Positions 16,401 through 45,014 of a DNA stretch of 64,000 bases are shown piece after piece. The first letter of the stretch is position 1; each line of letters opens with the position of its first letter. Under the pieces are notes generated by a model. That model did not search any database. It saw only the letters and a program-made list of their open reading frames with translations, and had not been told where the DNA came from. Location: contig NW_019775413.1 of the NCBI RefSeq assembly GCF_001039355.2, forward strand, positions 1,814,249 through 1,878,248, read 5' to 3'. Origin of the DNA: Lingula anatina. Its lineage: Eukaryota; Brachiopoda; Lingulata; Lingulida; Lingulidae. The translations under genes were made by a program, and so were the position numbers.

Positions 16401-19400
16401 TGGTGGGTACTGTGTTCGGAAGTATTTCAATATTGCTTACTCATATTAGCATAAATGTGATATTTTAATACTAACTAGTAAATAGATCGACATACCTAAG
16501 ACACTTTGAACACAAGATATGTTCAGCACCATCCGACCCATAAATTGGCTGAAGATGTTATTTACAGAGTATACAGGCTTAGTTTGTTGTCTGTGAATGA
16601 CTGAAGATGATAATTGTCAGTGACCAATGTCAGACTTGACATTCCTGTTTCTTGTATAGGTCAAATTTCTCTTTCTGTGATTGTAATCAGTTACTTTCTA
16701 AAACTCAGATGACTTCTTAGCTAGGTAACCACGTATTAATTTATATACCTAAAATAAATACAGTAGACTACAAACTCAGTGATGTCAATATGAAATTTGT
16801 AAGTTATAATGAAATAAAATGATATTTATATCTTATATTTCACCATGGTAAAACAGTCATTTGGACATCAAGTGTGTTTTTAAGTGACAGTGCTTTTATT
16901 GATTAAATAAATCTAACACCGAGACATCTTGTGCTTGATAAGTTGGGGCAGTGAAATCTGGTTAATTTGTAAATCTGGCATGATATTGATTTGCATGGTG
17001 ACAAACTTTTTCTCTGTGTGACTGTACCATCTGGTAACCAGGAATAAGTTTCCCTTTGTCCTCTGTGCTGTGTTCCTTTCAGCATCCAGAAGCAGCATTC
17101 ACTTCGGAATACTTGTATTGATCATGTATTGATTAAGAATACAATAGTGTGACTTATAAAAGGTCCTAGGAATAATAAAGAGCCAGAGAGTCATGTCAGA
17201 TAAATCCTCTAATTCATATTATTATGTCTGTGATGGAAGTGAAAGTTTTATATGATAATCTGGGTGTTAATTTGATGTGATCATGAGTGATTGCCCTTGA
17301 CAAACAGTCTGGTATTGGCTATTTTGCCATGCCGAGCTATGTTATTTGTTCAAGCAATTGTTCTGTTAATTCAAACATGTGCGGTGCTAAGTGAGGTCTG
17401 TCTGGCAGCTGCTGAATATGGATGTCCATGAGAATTCATTAACGATATACTGGAGATTCTATATATAATTTCTGATAATAAAATCTACATGATGTAGACT
17501 TAATCCTCTTTGAGATGTTTATCTGAAAGTATATTTTATATACATTTTCTTGATGAAGTTATAATTACCATGCATTTTCTCATTATAAGTGATCACGAGG
17601 GTATTAGGATAGGTGGAATATTTTAATGTGTTTTAATCAGGGGAGAAGAAAAAGGAACAGGATTGTAAATATAACCTTCCTCAGGACATTAACAATATAT
17701 GCCTGAAATACTTCATCTGTAGGTGTTCTTTAGAATGATTCATGTCTAGTGAAAATAAGAGGATAGGCTAAGGTACAAAGGTATACCCAGACAAATGTCC
17801 CAGTAGTGCTTTTGATAAGAGACTGTCTTCCGCAACCACAGGATTTCCCAGGCTTCGGTACATATTATGACACATTCTTTATGATGTAACAGATAGCTGT
17901 GACACAGTGAGTTACTCAGGTGAAATTCGCAACGGTAGTATTTCAATAATGAAAGGGGAGAATTCTACAGGGCTGTTGAATTTGATCCCCGAAGGTCCAC
18001 ATTAGTTTCTCATCTCTCCATTGTGGTCTTTGGTGTATTCATTACATGTGGGAGGGGGTTGGGTCTTTAGTCTGCTACCTGCAGCTGGTTTTATAGGTGC
18101 TAATCTTTGGTTAGAGCACTAATCCACAAGCCACTAACAGTCTGAGCATAGCATAAGCTTTTCATTCTCTATTTTAGTAAGAAAGTTTTAATCCTATGGT
18201 GATAAAAATGCAGGTAAGTACAAAATGAAAGTCTGACTCTAACATGGGCTCCTACCAGGGCTTTTCCCAGGATTGGGGGTACATTTCATCTAAAATTATC
18301 ACCTCAAATTTCCTACAAAATTTCAGGGAGTCCATATATCATTTTTCAAAAAATTCATAAGCAGTCCAGCTGTCCAAATGACGGCTGGAGGGTTCTCTGG
18401 GAAAAGCCTCCTACTGATAGCTTGTAGCATGTGATTACATTTAGGATTGTCGGTCCTCAAGTCCTTATATCCCCTGTTTGGATGTGCAGTTTGTGCAATG
18501 TAGATGGCCGTAAGAGGCTGTCAGTTTACTCAGGTAAGTAGCTGATTTTTTTTCGGCATGGTTGAATTCCATTGAAGTCTTTTTCAGCACAGTTGAGTTT
18601 CATGCTCTGGGGGACTTCAGTTTCAGCCTGAGAAAAAAGTTAAAACACCAACGGAAATATAATTATGAATTATTTATCTGCTAATTCACCTCTTAGCCCT
18701 CCTATTTTGTTGCAACTTATTCACATACAAGTGTATACTAAGAAGGTATAAATGTGTTGTCTCAGTTACAGCGCAATAGCACCTGGTGTTAATGTTGCTT
18801 GTAGCCTGTTTTTGGACCTTTTTTTTTTTTTTTTTTTTTTTTTGTCAGAAGCGGAGCTGTTCTGGGGATATCCCCTGTCTTATGCTAGAATTTTCCTCTG
18901 ATTTTTTTTTGTACATTGGGAACTCGGAAAACAGTCATTGTTTCTGCAGAGCATAGTTGGACATTTGGGCTATGTGTCAGCAACTATAGTATATGTCCGA
19001 TTTGTTTGAGGTGTTGTGCAGATATCCAAAGCCATGTAGGTATTGGAGACCCCTACAAGTTTAAAATTGCTATGCTTCCAGTTGAACATCCATCCTTTAC
19101 AATGAAAGTTAAAAAATATCCCATGGTATAAACTGGTTTCTGTTTTGGTGAAAAAAAGTTTTGACCGTAATTTTTAAGTTGTGTGTTCTGTATAAGATTT
19201 AAGGGTTTTCAGGTGAACCTTTTGTCATTTAAGTGACAAATGCATACAATTTATATATGAAATGTTGACACAGAATTTACATAGTCAATTCAGAATAAGG
19301 TTGTGGGTTATCAAGTTCTAGATATATAGTAAATGATGCGGGTATGAGTCACTGCTGGTAGCTGGGATAGTCCTTGGTTCACCTTCATGGAATATTGTTA

Positions 19401-20800
19401 AATGCATAGACCATTGAGTATATTTACATTGCATGAACAAAAATTGTTAAGGGTTTTACTTTTAATTAGAAAAAATGGGTATGGTAGCATATTCTCTCCC
19501 CCACCCCCCCACCCCCACCCCCACCCCCATTGCAATTATTTCACACTTTCTTTTGTTGATCTTACTGATTAATTGGAGGTATTGCAGTCAAGCCATTATT
19601 TCTTGACATTTAGACCAAAACAGCTTTAGTTCAGAACCTGTCTCGGTAATTGGATAGCTGCAGATAATGATGTATATGTTAATCAGATGTAAGTTGATGG
19701 ATTCAGTTCACAAAACACTACTGTAGTGGATTAATTGTTTGTAGGTATTTTTGTTTGTACATTTTGATGATATATTAATATTTTTTAATGGTAACTGGTA
19801 GTAAGATATTTTATCCTTTTGTTCAAACTGATAGTTATTAGTAAATTAGACATGTTTTCTTAAACTAGAAATGAGAAGAGAAGTGCAAGAAATATTTCAG
19901 TTTTGTAAATTCATTTCTGTCAAGCTACAGCAGATGATTTTAAGACCATTAAAACCAAAAAATAAACTTCTTTCAATTGAGTTGTATTGTCCTTTGAAAG
20001 GTTGGCTGATTATGAATTTGTTACTGATTGGTACAGTCCACAGAGGGCATTGCAGTTGTCAATATATTCTCTTTCGGAATGGCTTCGCAATAAAAGCACT
20101 GGTTTATTGCTTTATCATAGTTCAAAAACAAAGAATTACGTAAATACCACAGACAATAACAAGTTTGAGGTGCAGTGAGAAGACAGCATGTGGAGATAAT
20201 GTGATAAGTTTTTTCATACCCTGCCCTGTCAAAAATTGGTCAACTTCTTTTGGGAGTGGAGTGCAATGCAAGATTTTTCAAATACATTCATATGCCTAGT
20301 AATTAGTATACAAAGCCTCTATATTCAATATGATGGCTTTAGATACACAATGTTCCACTCAGTGGCTACTGCATGTCTTGTCAATTCCATCAGCCAGTGT
20401 TTATGAAGGGAAGTCGACCTTCTCACTATGGACACACTAGTACATGATACTGTAATGATTAGGGTTTATACAGGTCTACAAGGAATATAACATTAATTGG
20501 AAAGTGAAGAGGTGGCAGAATAGGTTGCAGATTAATTCTAAAGGCGCATTTGCAGTGTTTGTCATTTCTCTTTCTAACCATATTGGATGCTGAGCAAATC
20601 CGTCTTGCCTACATTTTACTCAAAATTGAATGAAGTCCAGTGCAGTGTCAGTGGTAAAGATGTTTAGAAATAAGACTTGAGCTTTTTCCGCAGAAACGCA
20701 GAATTCCTTACAGAATTCCTCGTTTTTTAATTTAATTCTGATGGTTCCTGAGATAAGTCTTGTCTGGGGTTTTGATAAATGTTTAGTTTTTTTTTTAAAA
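16401..20800. other. Probable DENND4 5' intron, nothing coding
   Basis: No conserved peptide or exon with paired splice sites was found. It contains a long T run near 18820-18843 and a CCCCCA-type simple repeat at about 19497-19530. Confidence 0.4.
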
Positions 20801-21034
20801 CCTAGGGTGCATTCCCAGACATTTAGATCGATCCAGAGATTTAGATTTAGATCGACCTAACTCCCTGGGGGTTCACGCTAAATTGCAGTCAGCCGAGCGC
20901 GCACCATAGTTAATTACCCCCTTACAGCTTTTAGTAGGCAGGACAGACACTTAAGCCGGCTAAGCTGACAGTAATCTAGTGAGACTCCCCACAGGGATAG
21001 ATCGATCTAAAATCTATGGGAATGGGGTCCTAGG
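20801..21034. mobile_element. GATCGATC-type MITE, copy 2
   Basis: The ends are inverted: cctagg, then cattccca and ttagatcgatc on the left, with their complements on the right (agatcgatctaa, tgggaatg, cctagg). Its length equals that of copy 1 at 15247-15480. The interior is more GC-rich than its surroundings (agccgagcgcgc). Confidence 0.7.
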
Positions 21035-22917
21035 CTCATGTCTGAGAAATTCCAATCACCTACTTTGCTTGGACAGTGCCATAAGTGGGATGTAAACTTG
21101 TCTTAAAGAATACAATAGTTGACCCATAGTTCACCCTTATAGTGTGAATTGATAATATGGTTTTTCTTTTGATAGAAAGTGTCTACTTTTCATTGTGAGA
21201 GTTGATATTTGCTTCTGCTGGGAAAGTGTTTTTTCTTTCTTCTGCACGATAATTGAAAAACCTATAATCTGACAAACTTGAACTGTCAGGCTCTCTGTCA
21301 TATTACTTGGTATGTGAGTCTGAGAAAATACATGGACGGGCAAGAAAAGTAATGTAACTTCTGTCCTGCGCCAATTATAAATACTCCACATCAAGATGCC
21401 TCAGTAAGTACAGTGCTTATAATATGCAGTATCAAAGCAACCTCTGGTGAATGTGCCATAACTCAGAAGGTGGCCTTTGGAAAAAAGAGAGAGGGACTAC
21501 ATAGTATATATCTTCTTAACCCTCATTCCTGGTCTGACCTTCCCCCCGCTGGGTGTATTTCTGTCTTTTAGTGTGCTTGTAATGGTTCTGCTGTAGTATG
21601 CCAAGCAGCAGGCAGTGCAGACAAGGATCTGGAGAAAGACCAAGGAATGCACTTCCTATTGATTTTCCACAGGTTCACACATCTCTCTTGTACATTATTA
21701 ATATACAGAAACTGTGGTAAATGGATAGACAGGTAATGTCCCTATTTCTCATATCATCATACATGTTATGGTTTTTAAACGTAGCTCATTGGCTGGTGGA
21801 TTTTTTTTTAATTCAAGAGGATGGCTTTGCATTTGGTTTCTTTCCTTTTCTCCTGTGTTAGAATCTCACCAATGAAACTAAGTTGATTATACAAAAGGTA
21901 AGTGCACAGCAAGTAGGTTTTAGAGCCAGATGAGTTGGTATATTATCTCACATTTTACATGAAAAAACAATGCTGGTATGTATTGATACAATTTAGACTT
22001 ATGTTATAATGATTAAGAGTACTGTGGCAAGAAGGAAGTTGAGTCTAGTATCTGTTTTTATACATTAATAGATAAAAGTAAACAAAATTCCATCAGCAAA
22101 ATGTTTGGGAATATTTGTCAATCTTGAGAAGTACAGCAACACATTTACAGTTGAGGATAAATTGCAATAAGGAGCATCTTGTTTTAATGAGGTTTCAGAA
22201 GCCATGTAAGTAAATTGAGTAAGTACTTTGTTATTAGGCAGTAATTTCATTAGCCTACTCTACAGGACAAGTAGATTGTCAAGTGTTATCCCACATGCCC
22301 AGACAGTGCTTAATGACTGTTATGATAGAATATTGCACACGATGGAATCCTGTTACAGGTATCTGGTGTAGGTGGTACGAGGTATTATTGCTAGTTATAT
22401 GTAGGTCATAATTGTTTTAAAAGCTTCTAGAACAGTTTTGAGCTGATATATGTTTGTATTGACTTGGGTTTCAGTAGTTTTTTTTTTTTTTTTTTTTTTA
22501 CATTCATGGTAATGACTTGCGTGCATTGATTGTGCCTGAATTTGTCCTCGTACTTGCGTGTAATTTATGTAAAAAAAAGTCCCTTGGATATTGACAGATC
22601 TAATTGAGATGATTTATCATTAAGTTGTGAAATCTAATAAGTAGTCATCTAATTTCCTTTGTGTCCTTTACCTGGAAAGGGTATGCGCAGCCACATTTCA
22701 CAGTATATTTAAAACATGTGTAGATTAATGCATGGTGTAATGATTTGATATTTTGTAACATGACACAGATGTTTTCCTTGAATTTCATATGTTCTCCATT
22801 TCATACTGGAGATTTAAGCAACACGTATTAATACATCATCCTACTTTACATTTCCTACAAATTGTGTTGCCTGTAGTTGATCAATAATATGTTCATTTTA
22901 ATTTCCTATCTTTTCAG
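21035..22917. other. Probable DENND4 5' intron, nothing coding
   Basis: AT-rich with a T run at about 22479-22499. No exon recognised. Confidence 0.4.
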
Positions 22918-22929
22918 CTGACAAGGTAA

Positions 22930-39725
<16,796 letters not shown>

Positions 39726-39729
39726 ATTN

Positions 39730-40560
39730 AAAAGAACTTTATACAAACATTTTAATGGGCAGACTGTATCATGTTGTAAGTGATATAGAGACTGGTAGAT
39801 AATGTTTTCTTTCCTTTATTTTTTTTTCTTTTTGACTGACTTTTGAATTCAATTCTGCAGAAATAGTGAGTTTGAGACATGATTTTGATTTGTTCTTTAT
39901 ATTAAAAAAAATCAAAAATAATTTAAACATGGTGCATCGGTATTCATAATTCAGTTTCTAGGACAGATGTTCATTTTAGAATGTGTAAAGTATTAAAAGG
40001 ACAATTTAAGATCATTCTCAGACACTAAATATGTTTTAACACTGCAGTTCTTCTTGCCTTTCTTTCTTTGCGGTGTAGTACGTGATAATGGTGCATTTGT
40101 AAATAGCACAGTGAACACTGCCTTTTGTGCCTGTATGGTGTGATGTAACTCATAGAATTTGTGTTGTACAAAGCAATAACTGTGACCAATAAATGAAAAG
40201 GTCAAAACTGTGAAACGTGTTCGTATTATCTTTTGGAGAATAAAATAAAGGGTGTAATATTTCAAAAAGTGATTACTGTGAAATGCATGTATGTGGAACC
40301 TGCACAAATTTCAGACCAATAGATTTTACAGACGGGTGTATCCTCACGATAAAATATGTGATGAGTATACAATAAAAGTAAATTTAACTCCTTTTTAGTG
40401 TGAACAAATAAGACTTTTTTCTGTTTTTATCTGAAAATACGTGGCGAAGATATCGTTCCGACAGTCGAACACACAAGATAAAGAATATTACAGGTTTAGG
40501 CGAAATATTGATAACGAGACTCTTGGATGGAGATGAATAGAAAAGGCGGAAGTGTACGGG
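39730..40560. other. Unexplained stretch, possibly DENND4 3' end
   Basis: No continuation of the conserved DENND4 C-terminus was found. AATAAA-type hexamers occur near 40241-40250 and 40372, so this may hold the 3' untranslated region with the last coding exon lost at the N at 39729. Confidence 0.35.
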
Positions 40561-40623
40561 TTAGGCATGCGCCAAATATTTCCCGCGAAAATTACAATAT
40601 TTTTGTACTGCCTAGGAGCTTCA
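40561..40623 (+). promoter_or_regulatory. E2F-type promoter with leader exon, probably of TIPIN
   Basis: Two E2F motifs stand side by side: GCGCCAAA (40569-40576) and the perfect palindrome TTTCCCGCGAAA (40579-40590). An NRF1-like GCATGCGC overlaps the first. A strong donor CAG|GTAGGT follows at 40623/40624. The first TIPIN coding exon is preceded by an acceptor with a pyrimidine tract (ends 45011), only 3 bases before the ATG. A spliced leader of about 4.4 kb intron length is the simplest reading. E2F control fits a replication-fork gene. Assignment to TIPIN is inference. Confidence 0.5.
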
Positions 40624-41109
40624 GGTAGGTTTTATGCAATTTTAGTGCAAGCACAGTCAAAATGTTCAAACTATTTTGTTGTTGATGCTCTCTTAATCCC
40701 TTCTGAAAGTGTCTGATACTCTATTATGGCTGTCTTCAGCTGTATGTGGAACGGTGCACACTTGTCATGTAGAATGATGGGTGTATATTTTATCATCAGA
40801 CTTCAATGCCTCAAATGCCAGTGACATATTATCTCTATTTTGATGCATGTTTAACGTCTCCTATTGTAGAAATAGTAACTTTAGCAATGCTCCATGTTTT
40901 TTTAATCAATTAAAGCGTTTTATAGTTAGACGATATGCTATACTAGACGCTTTGCTGTCTGTATCTGTCCATATGTCTAAAGAGACCAATGCTGGTATGA
41001 AATAGACGAGTTACGTCGCCTTCTCCATTAGCTGACTTTCAGTAATTTACCCAATAGGCTTTCTTATTTCTTTTCCTGCATGTACCAAGTTTTGGATTTT
41101 GGCAGGCTT

Positions 41110-42248
<1,139 letters not shown>

Positions 42249-42854
42249 GTGATTTCCCTGCTACAGGCTTTCTAAACAGTCCCTTGCCTTCTGGAGAGGT
42301 GGCCATCTCTGGACTGAAATATACTGAAGTCAAAGTCTGGTGTTTAGAAATGCAATTAACAGGAACACTCATGCAAATAAACATAACAGTTGACTTTAAG
42401 TATTGTAATATTAGAAGTTAAAGTGATAGTCAACACGTATACATGTAATACATGTATACATCTGGTACAGTACCAGATATTGACAGCGAGTAATTGAAAA
42501 AAAATACCTAATTTAATACTCTTGTCAGTTGACAGCTGGAGGGCTCTAGCATCCTCTTTTCTTTGTACCTGCACAGCCCTGCACTTCGTTATCTGCTCAA
42601 ATTGATGAATCTGGTGATTGTAAAGACAAAAGGGAAAGCACTGGTTAGTTTGTAGCATTAACATATTGTGTATTTCTTAAAGTAGCAGAAGTATCTCCAT
42701 GTTGCACAGTGTTTGCCTGCTAGCGATGAAATGTTTTTCACTAATGCATATTAGAGTTTACAGCAATGTTAAACATTAAAGGTATTATTTAAAATATTGA
42801 TATAAATTTTCATCTCCATTTTATGGTATTGTTTCATTGACTTAAGGCACTTTA

Positions 42855-43080
42855 CCTGGTCCTCCATAAGGGTGTTTAGAGGGCTTACTACATAAACCAC
42901 CCCATCCTCTTCTAGAAATGGAGGCTGCTGGAAACATATGCTTTTCCCACCTCCTGTAGGAATGCCAACATACACGTCCTTCCCACTGACTGCAGCACTT
43001 ACCGCTTCAAATTGATGTTCTGTCAGCCCTTCGAAATTCCAAAATTTTCTTACTATCCGATCTGCTTCTTCTTGCTCCAT
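42855..43080 (-). pseudogene. RecQ-like helicase, isolated first exon
   Basis: The exon starts with Met at 43080 and gives about 75 residues. They comprise a RecQ zone 0-like region (FWNFEGLTEHQFEAV), Walker A (GIPTGGGKSICFQQP) and motif Ia (VVSPLNTLMEDQ). It then meets a donor (CAG|GTAAAG) at 42855. Motifs II to VI were not found downstream on the minus strand, so this is a stranded fragment. RecQ-like fragments of this kind often travel with transposons in marine invertebrates. The Met codon sits immediately after the end of a retroelement LTR. Confidence 0.75.
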
Positions 43081-43084
43081 ACCG

Positions 43085-43568
43085 TAACAATGCTTTCAGG
43101 CTGCTACTGCACCAGCATTTATACCTCTACAACTACTGTATTGGGTTATAAAGAAATAGAACTCCTTTATGTACACGGTTGGCTTTATTTTCAGTTTATT
43201 CAAAATTGCTGATAGCAGATTGACGATAGCCGGTCACTAAAATTAAAAATAAAAATACAATATAATATATTCAAAAGTATAATATAAAACAATGATTCTC
43301 ATAAATTAAAACAAATACACTTACATAAATTGTGGAGTCTATATCTTATAAAGAGTCATGTCCTCCTCCTGCTTTCTCCAGTAAAGTCAGTGTGTGTGTG
43401 TGTGTGTGCTCTCAGTAGGTGTGGTCTTTTGTATTCATGCATCACATGACTGAGTGACCACATTTCACATTTGCTTGACTGAACAGTTTTTGTCAATATT
43501 TTGTTGATCCCAGAACATCAGGAGGTTCTCCTCGCAGAGATACATTATATATTTTTATCTCTGCGACA
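43085..43568 (-). mobile_element. Probable BEL/Pao 3' LTR
   Basis: On the minus strand a TGT-starting segment (TGTCGCAGAG at 43568) follows the pol stop by about 170 bases. It holds a TATA-like TTTATAAG near 43350, a TG/CA microsatellite (43387-43408) and AATAAA-type signals near 43190, and ends about 43085. No second LTR copy was found in the window, so the boundaries rest on position and landmarks. Confidence 0.5.
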
Positions 43569-43739
43569 CTAATTATAAAACTTAAAGTTCAAATGTCACA
43601 CAAATCTTTTACTGATGAAATATATTCATATACTGTAACTAAACTAGAACTAATAAAGAAATCATAATTATATAACATCATTAATGACTTGTTTACTAAT
43701 ATAATATATATACAATGTTGCATTAGTATTTAAGAGCAA

Positions 43740-44336
43740 TTACATATCCTCAACAGGAATTAATAAACCCAATCTTCTAACAGATCTCTCTACCTCAATA
43801 TTCTTAGCACCCTTGTACTCATGAACTTTTTCTCCCACTCTATAATTTTTATAAGACACTTTCACTCTTCTTACTAGACCATCAGTGCCAGGGAAAACTT
43901 CAGTTACCCTTGCAAGACGATATTCTCCCTTGAGAACATCTCCCACTTTCAAGTCTCGATTCCCTTTAAACCACTTGGTTTGATGGACAAGAGTGTGTGC
44001 AAAGAGATTCTTCCATTGCTCCCAGAACTGTTTCACACAGCCTTCCACTAAAGTGAGACGAGATCTCAAGGAAGGATTTGCATCATAACCTCCAGGATTT
44101 CTAGAAGTAGATCTACCAAGAAGTAGAGAATTGGGAGTAAGGATATTGAGAGTAGAATCAACACTGGGCATCACTCCTATTGGTCTTTCATTAAGCAAAT
44201 CTGCAACTTGTGTAAAGACAGTGAGAATTTCAGCAATTAACTGATTCTCTTGATTGCTGTCAAGCAGACTTAGACTGGACCTGCCAAGTGGCAGTGCCTG
44301 AGCAGTTATGCAAACAATTACCATCCATGTAATCAA
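43740..44336 (-). pseudogene. BEL/Pao retrotransposon pol, integrase C-terminal (DUF5641) fragment
   Basis: A 198-codon open frame carries the C-terminal hallmark of BEL/Pao polyproteins: LNERPIG, then LTPNSLLLGR, then VEGCVKQFWEQWK, and the chromatin-binding-like tail VGDVL...ARVTEVFPGTDGLVRRVKV ending in RRLGLLIP. Reverse transcriptase, RNase H and the integrase core are absent. The fragment is cut at its 5' end about where the inverted repeat begins (44359). It is therefore non-autonomous and old or rearranged. Confidence 0.85.
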
Positions 44337-44358
44337 CCTTGGGATTTCTCAACAGGGT

Positions 44359-44452
44359 GACTTCAGCCCAGAATGACCATCTATCTAGCTAGAGACATAT
44401 CTGTGAATATCTGTAAAAATCTATCAGTCACCCTGGTAGAGGGTAGGCCAAC
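44359..44452. repeat. Right arm of a 90-bp inverted repeat
   Basis: Partner of 42159-42248. In plus orientation it reads from 'gacttcagcccagaatg' through 'ctagctagagacatatc' to 'ggtagagggtaggccaac'. It looks like an inverted partial copy of the 5' region of the YqaJ-type element. Confidence 0.8.
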
Positions 44453-44558
44453 ACATGATCCAGATGAAGCGAGTGACTTCAAAAATTCCATTTGCACTTC
44501 TGGGGGGGTCTGGTTCAAGAGCACGCCTGGGCTCCATATCTCGAAAGGTTCGCTTTGT

Positions 44559-44644
44559 TGCGCACATGCGTTAGTGTCTCGATTCCATAACCAATTCTAT
44601 TTCGAGATACGGGGCCATGGAATCGAGACACTTGCGCACGCAAT
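44559..44644. repeat. CpG-rich inverted repeat
   Basis: Arms 'gtgtctcgattcca' (44574-44587) and 'tggaatcgagacac' (44618-44631) pair perfectly and extend into TGCGCA-bearing outer parts. A second pair 'atctcgaaa' / 'tttcgagat' is interleaved. It lies 370 bases upstream of the TIPIN ATG. It may be a small MITE or a cruciform-forming element. Confidence 0.6.
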
Positions 44645-45014
44645 TTCCTGTCCACAGATCTCCAGTTGGCTGAGTTTGGACGAAGTCCTTCTTCGTATTG
44701 AAAAGCCATTTTACCTTTTGAACTATAGAAAATTCACTTTTTTTTTAAGAGCCTTTTTGTCACGTCTCCATTGCAGTACGTGGCGAGACGGCACCTAAAG
44801 ACCGATTTTGCCCCCATGCGGTTGGTTGTTAGGGACTATTTCCGGTTGTGACATTCCAACTGCGAGAATGTACAGTGTAACGGTGTTTCAGGGTAGGACA
44901 ACGAATAATGTTATTGACATCAATAATAAATACAGTCAACAACAGACATTGTTCATCTTCTATGGCCTCGTTTATTTAAATCTCTTATCTTAGTCCTTTA
45001 CTTTTACTTAGAAA

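Noticed and set aside
44373-44798. 141-residue plus-strand open frame upstream of TIPIN
   Set aside because: It runs through the inverted-repeat arm and the CpG hairpin, and matches no family.
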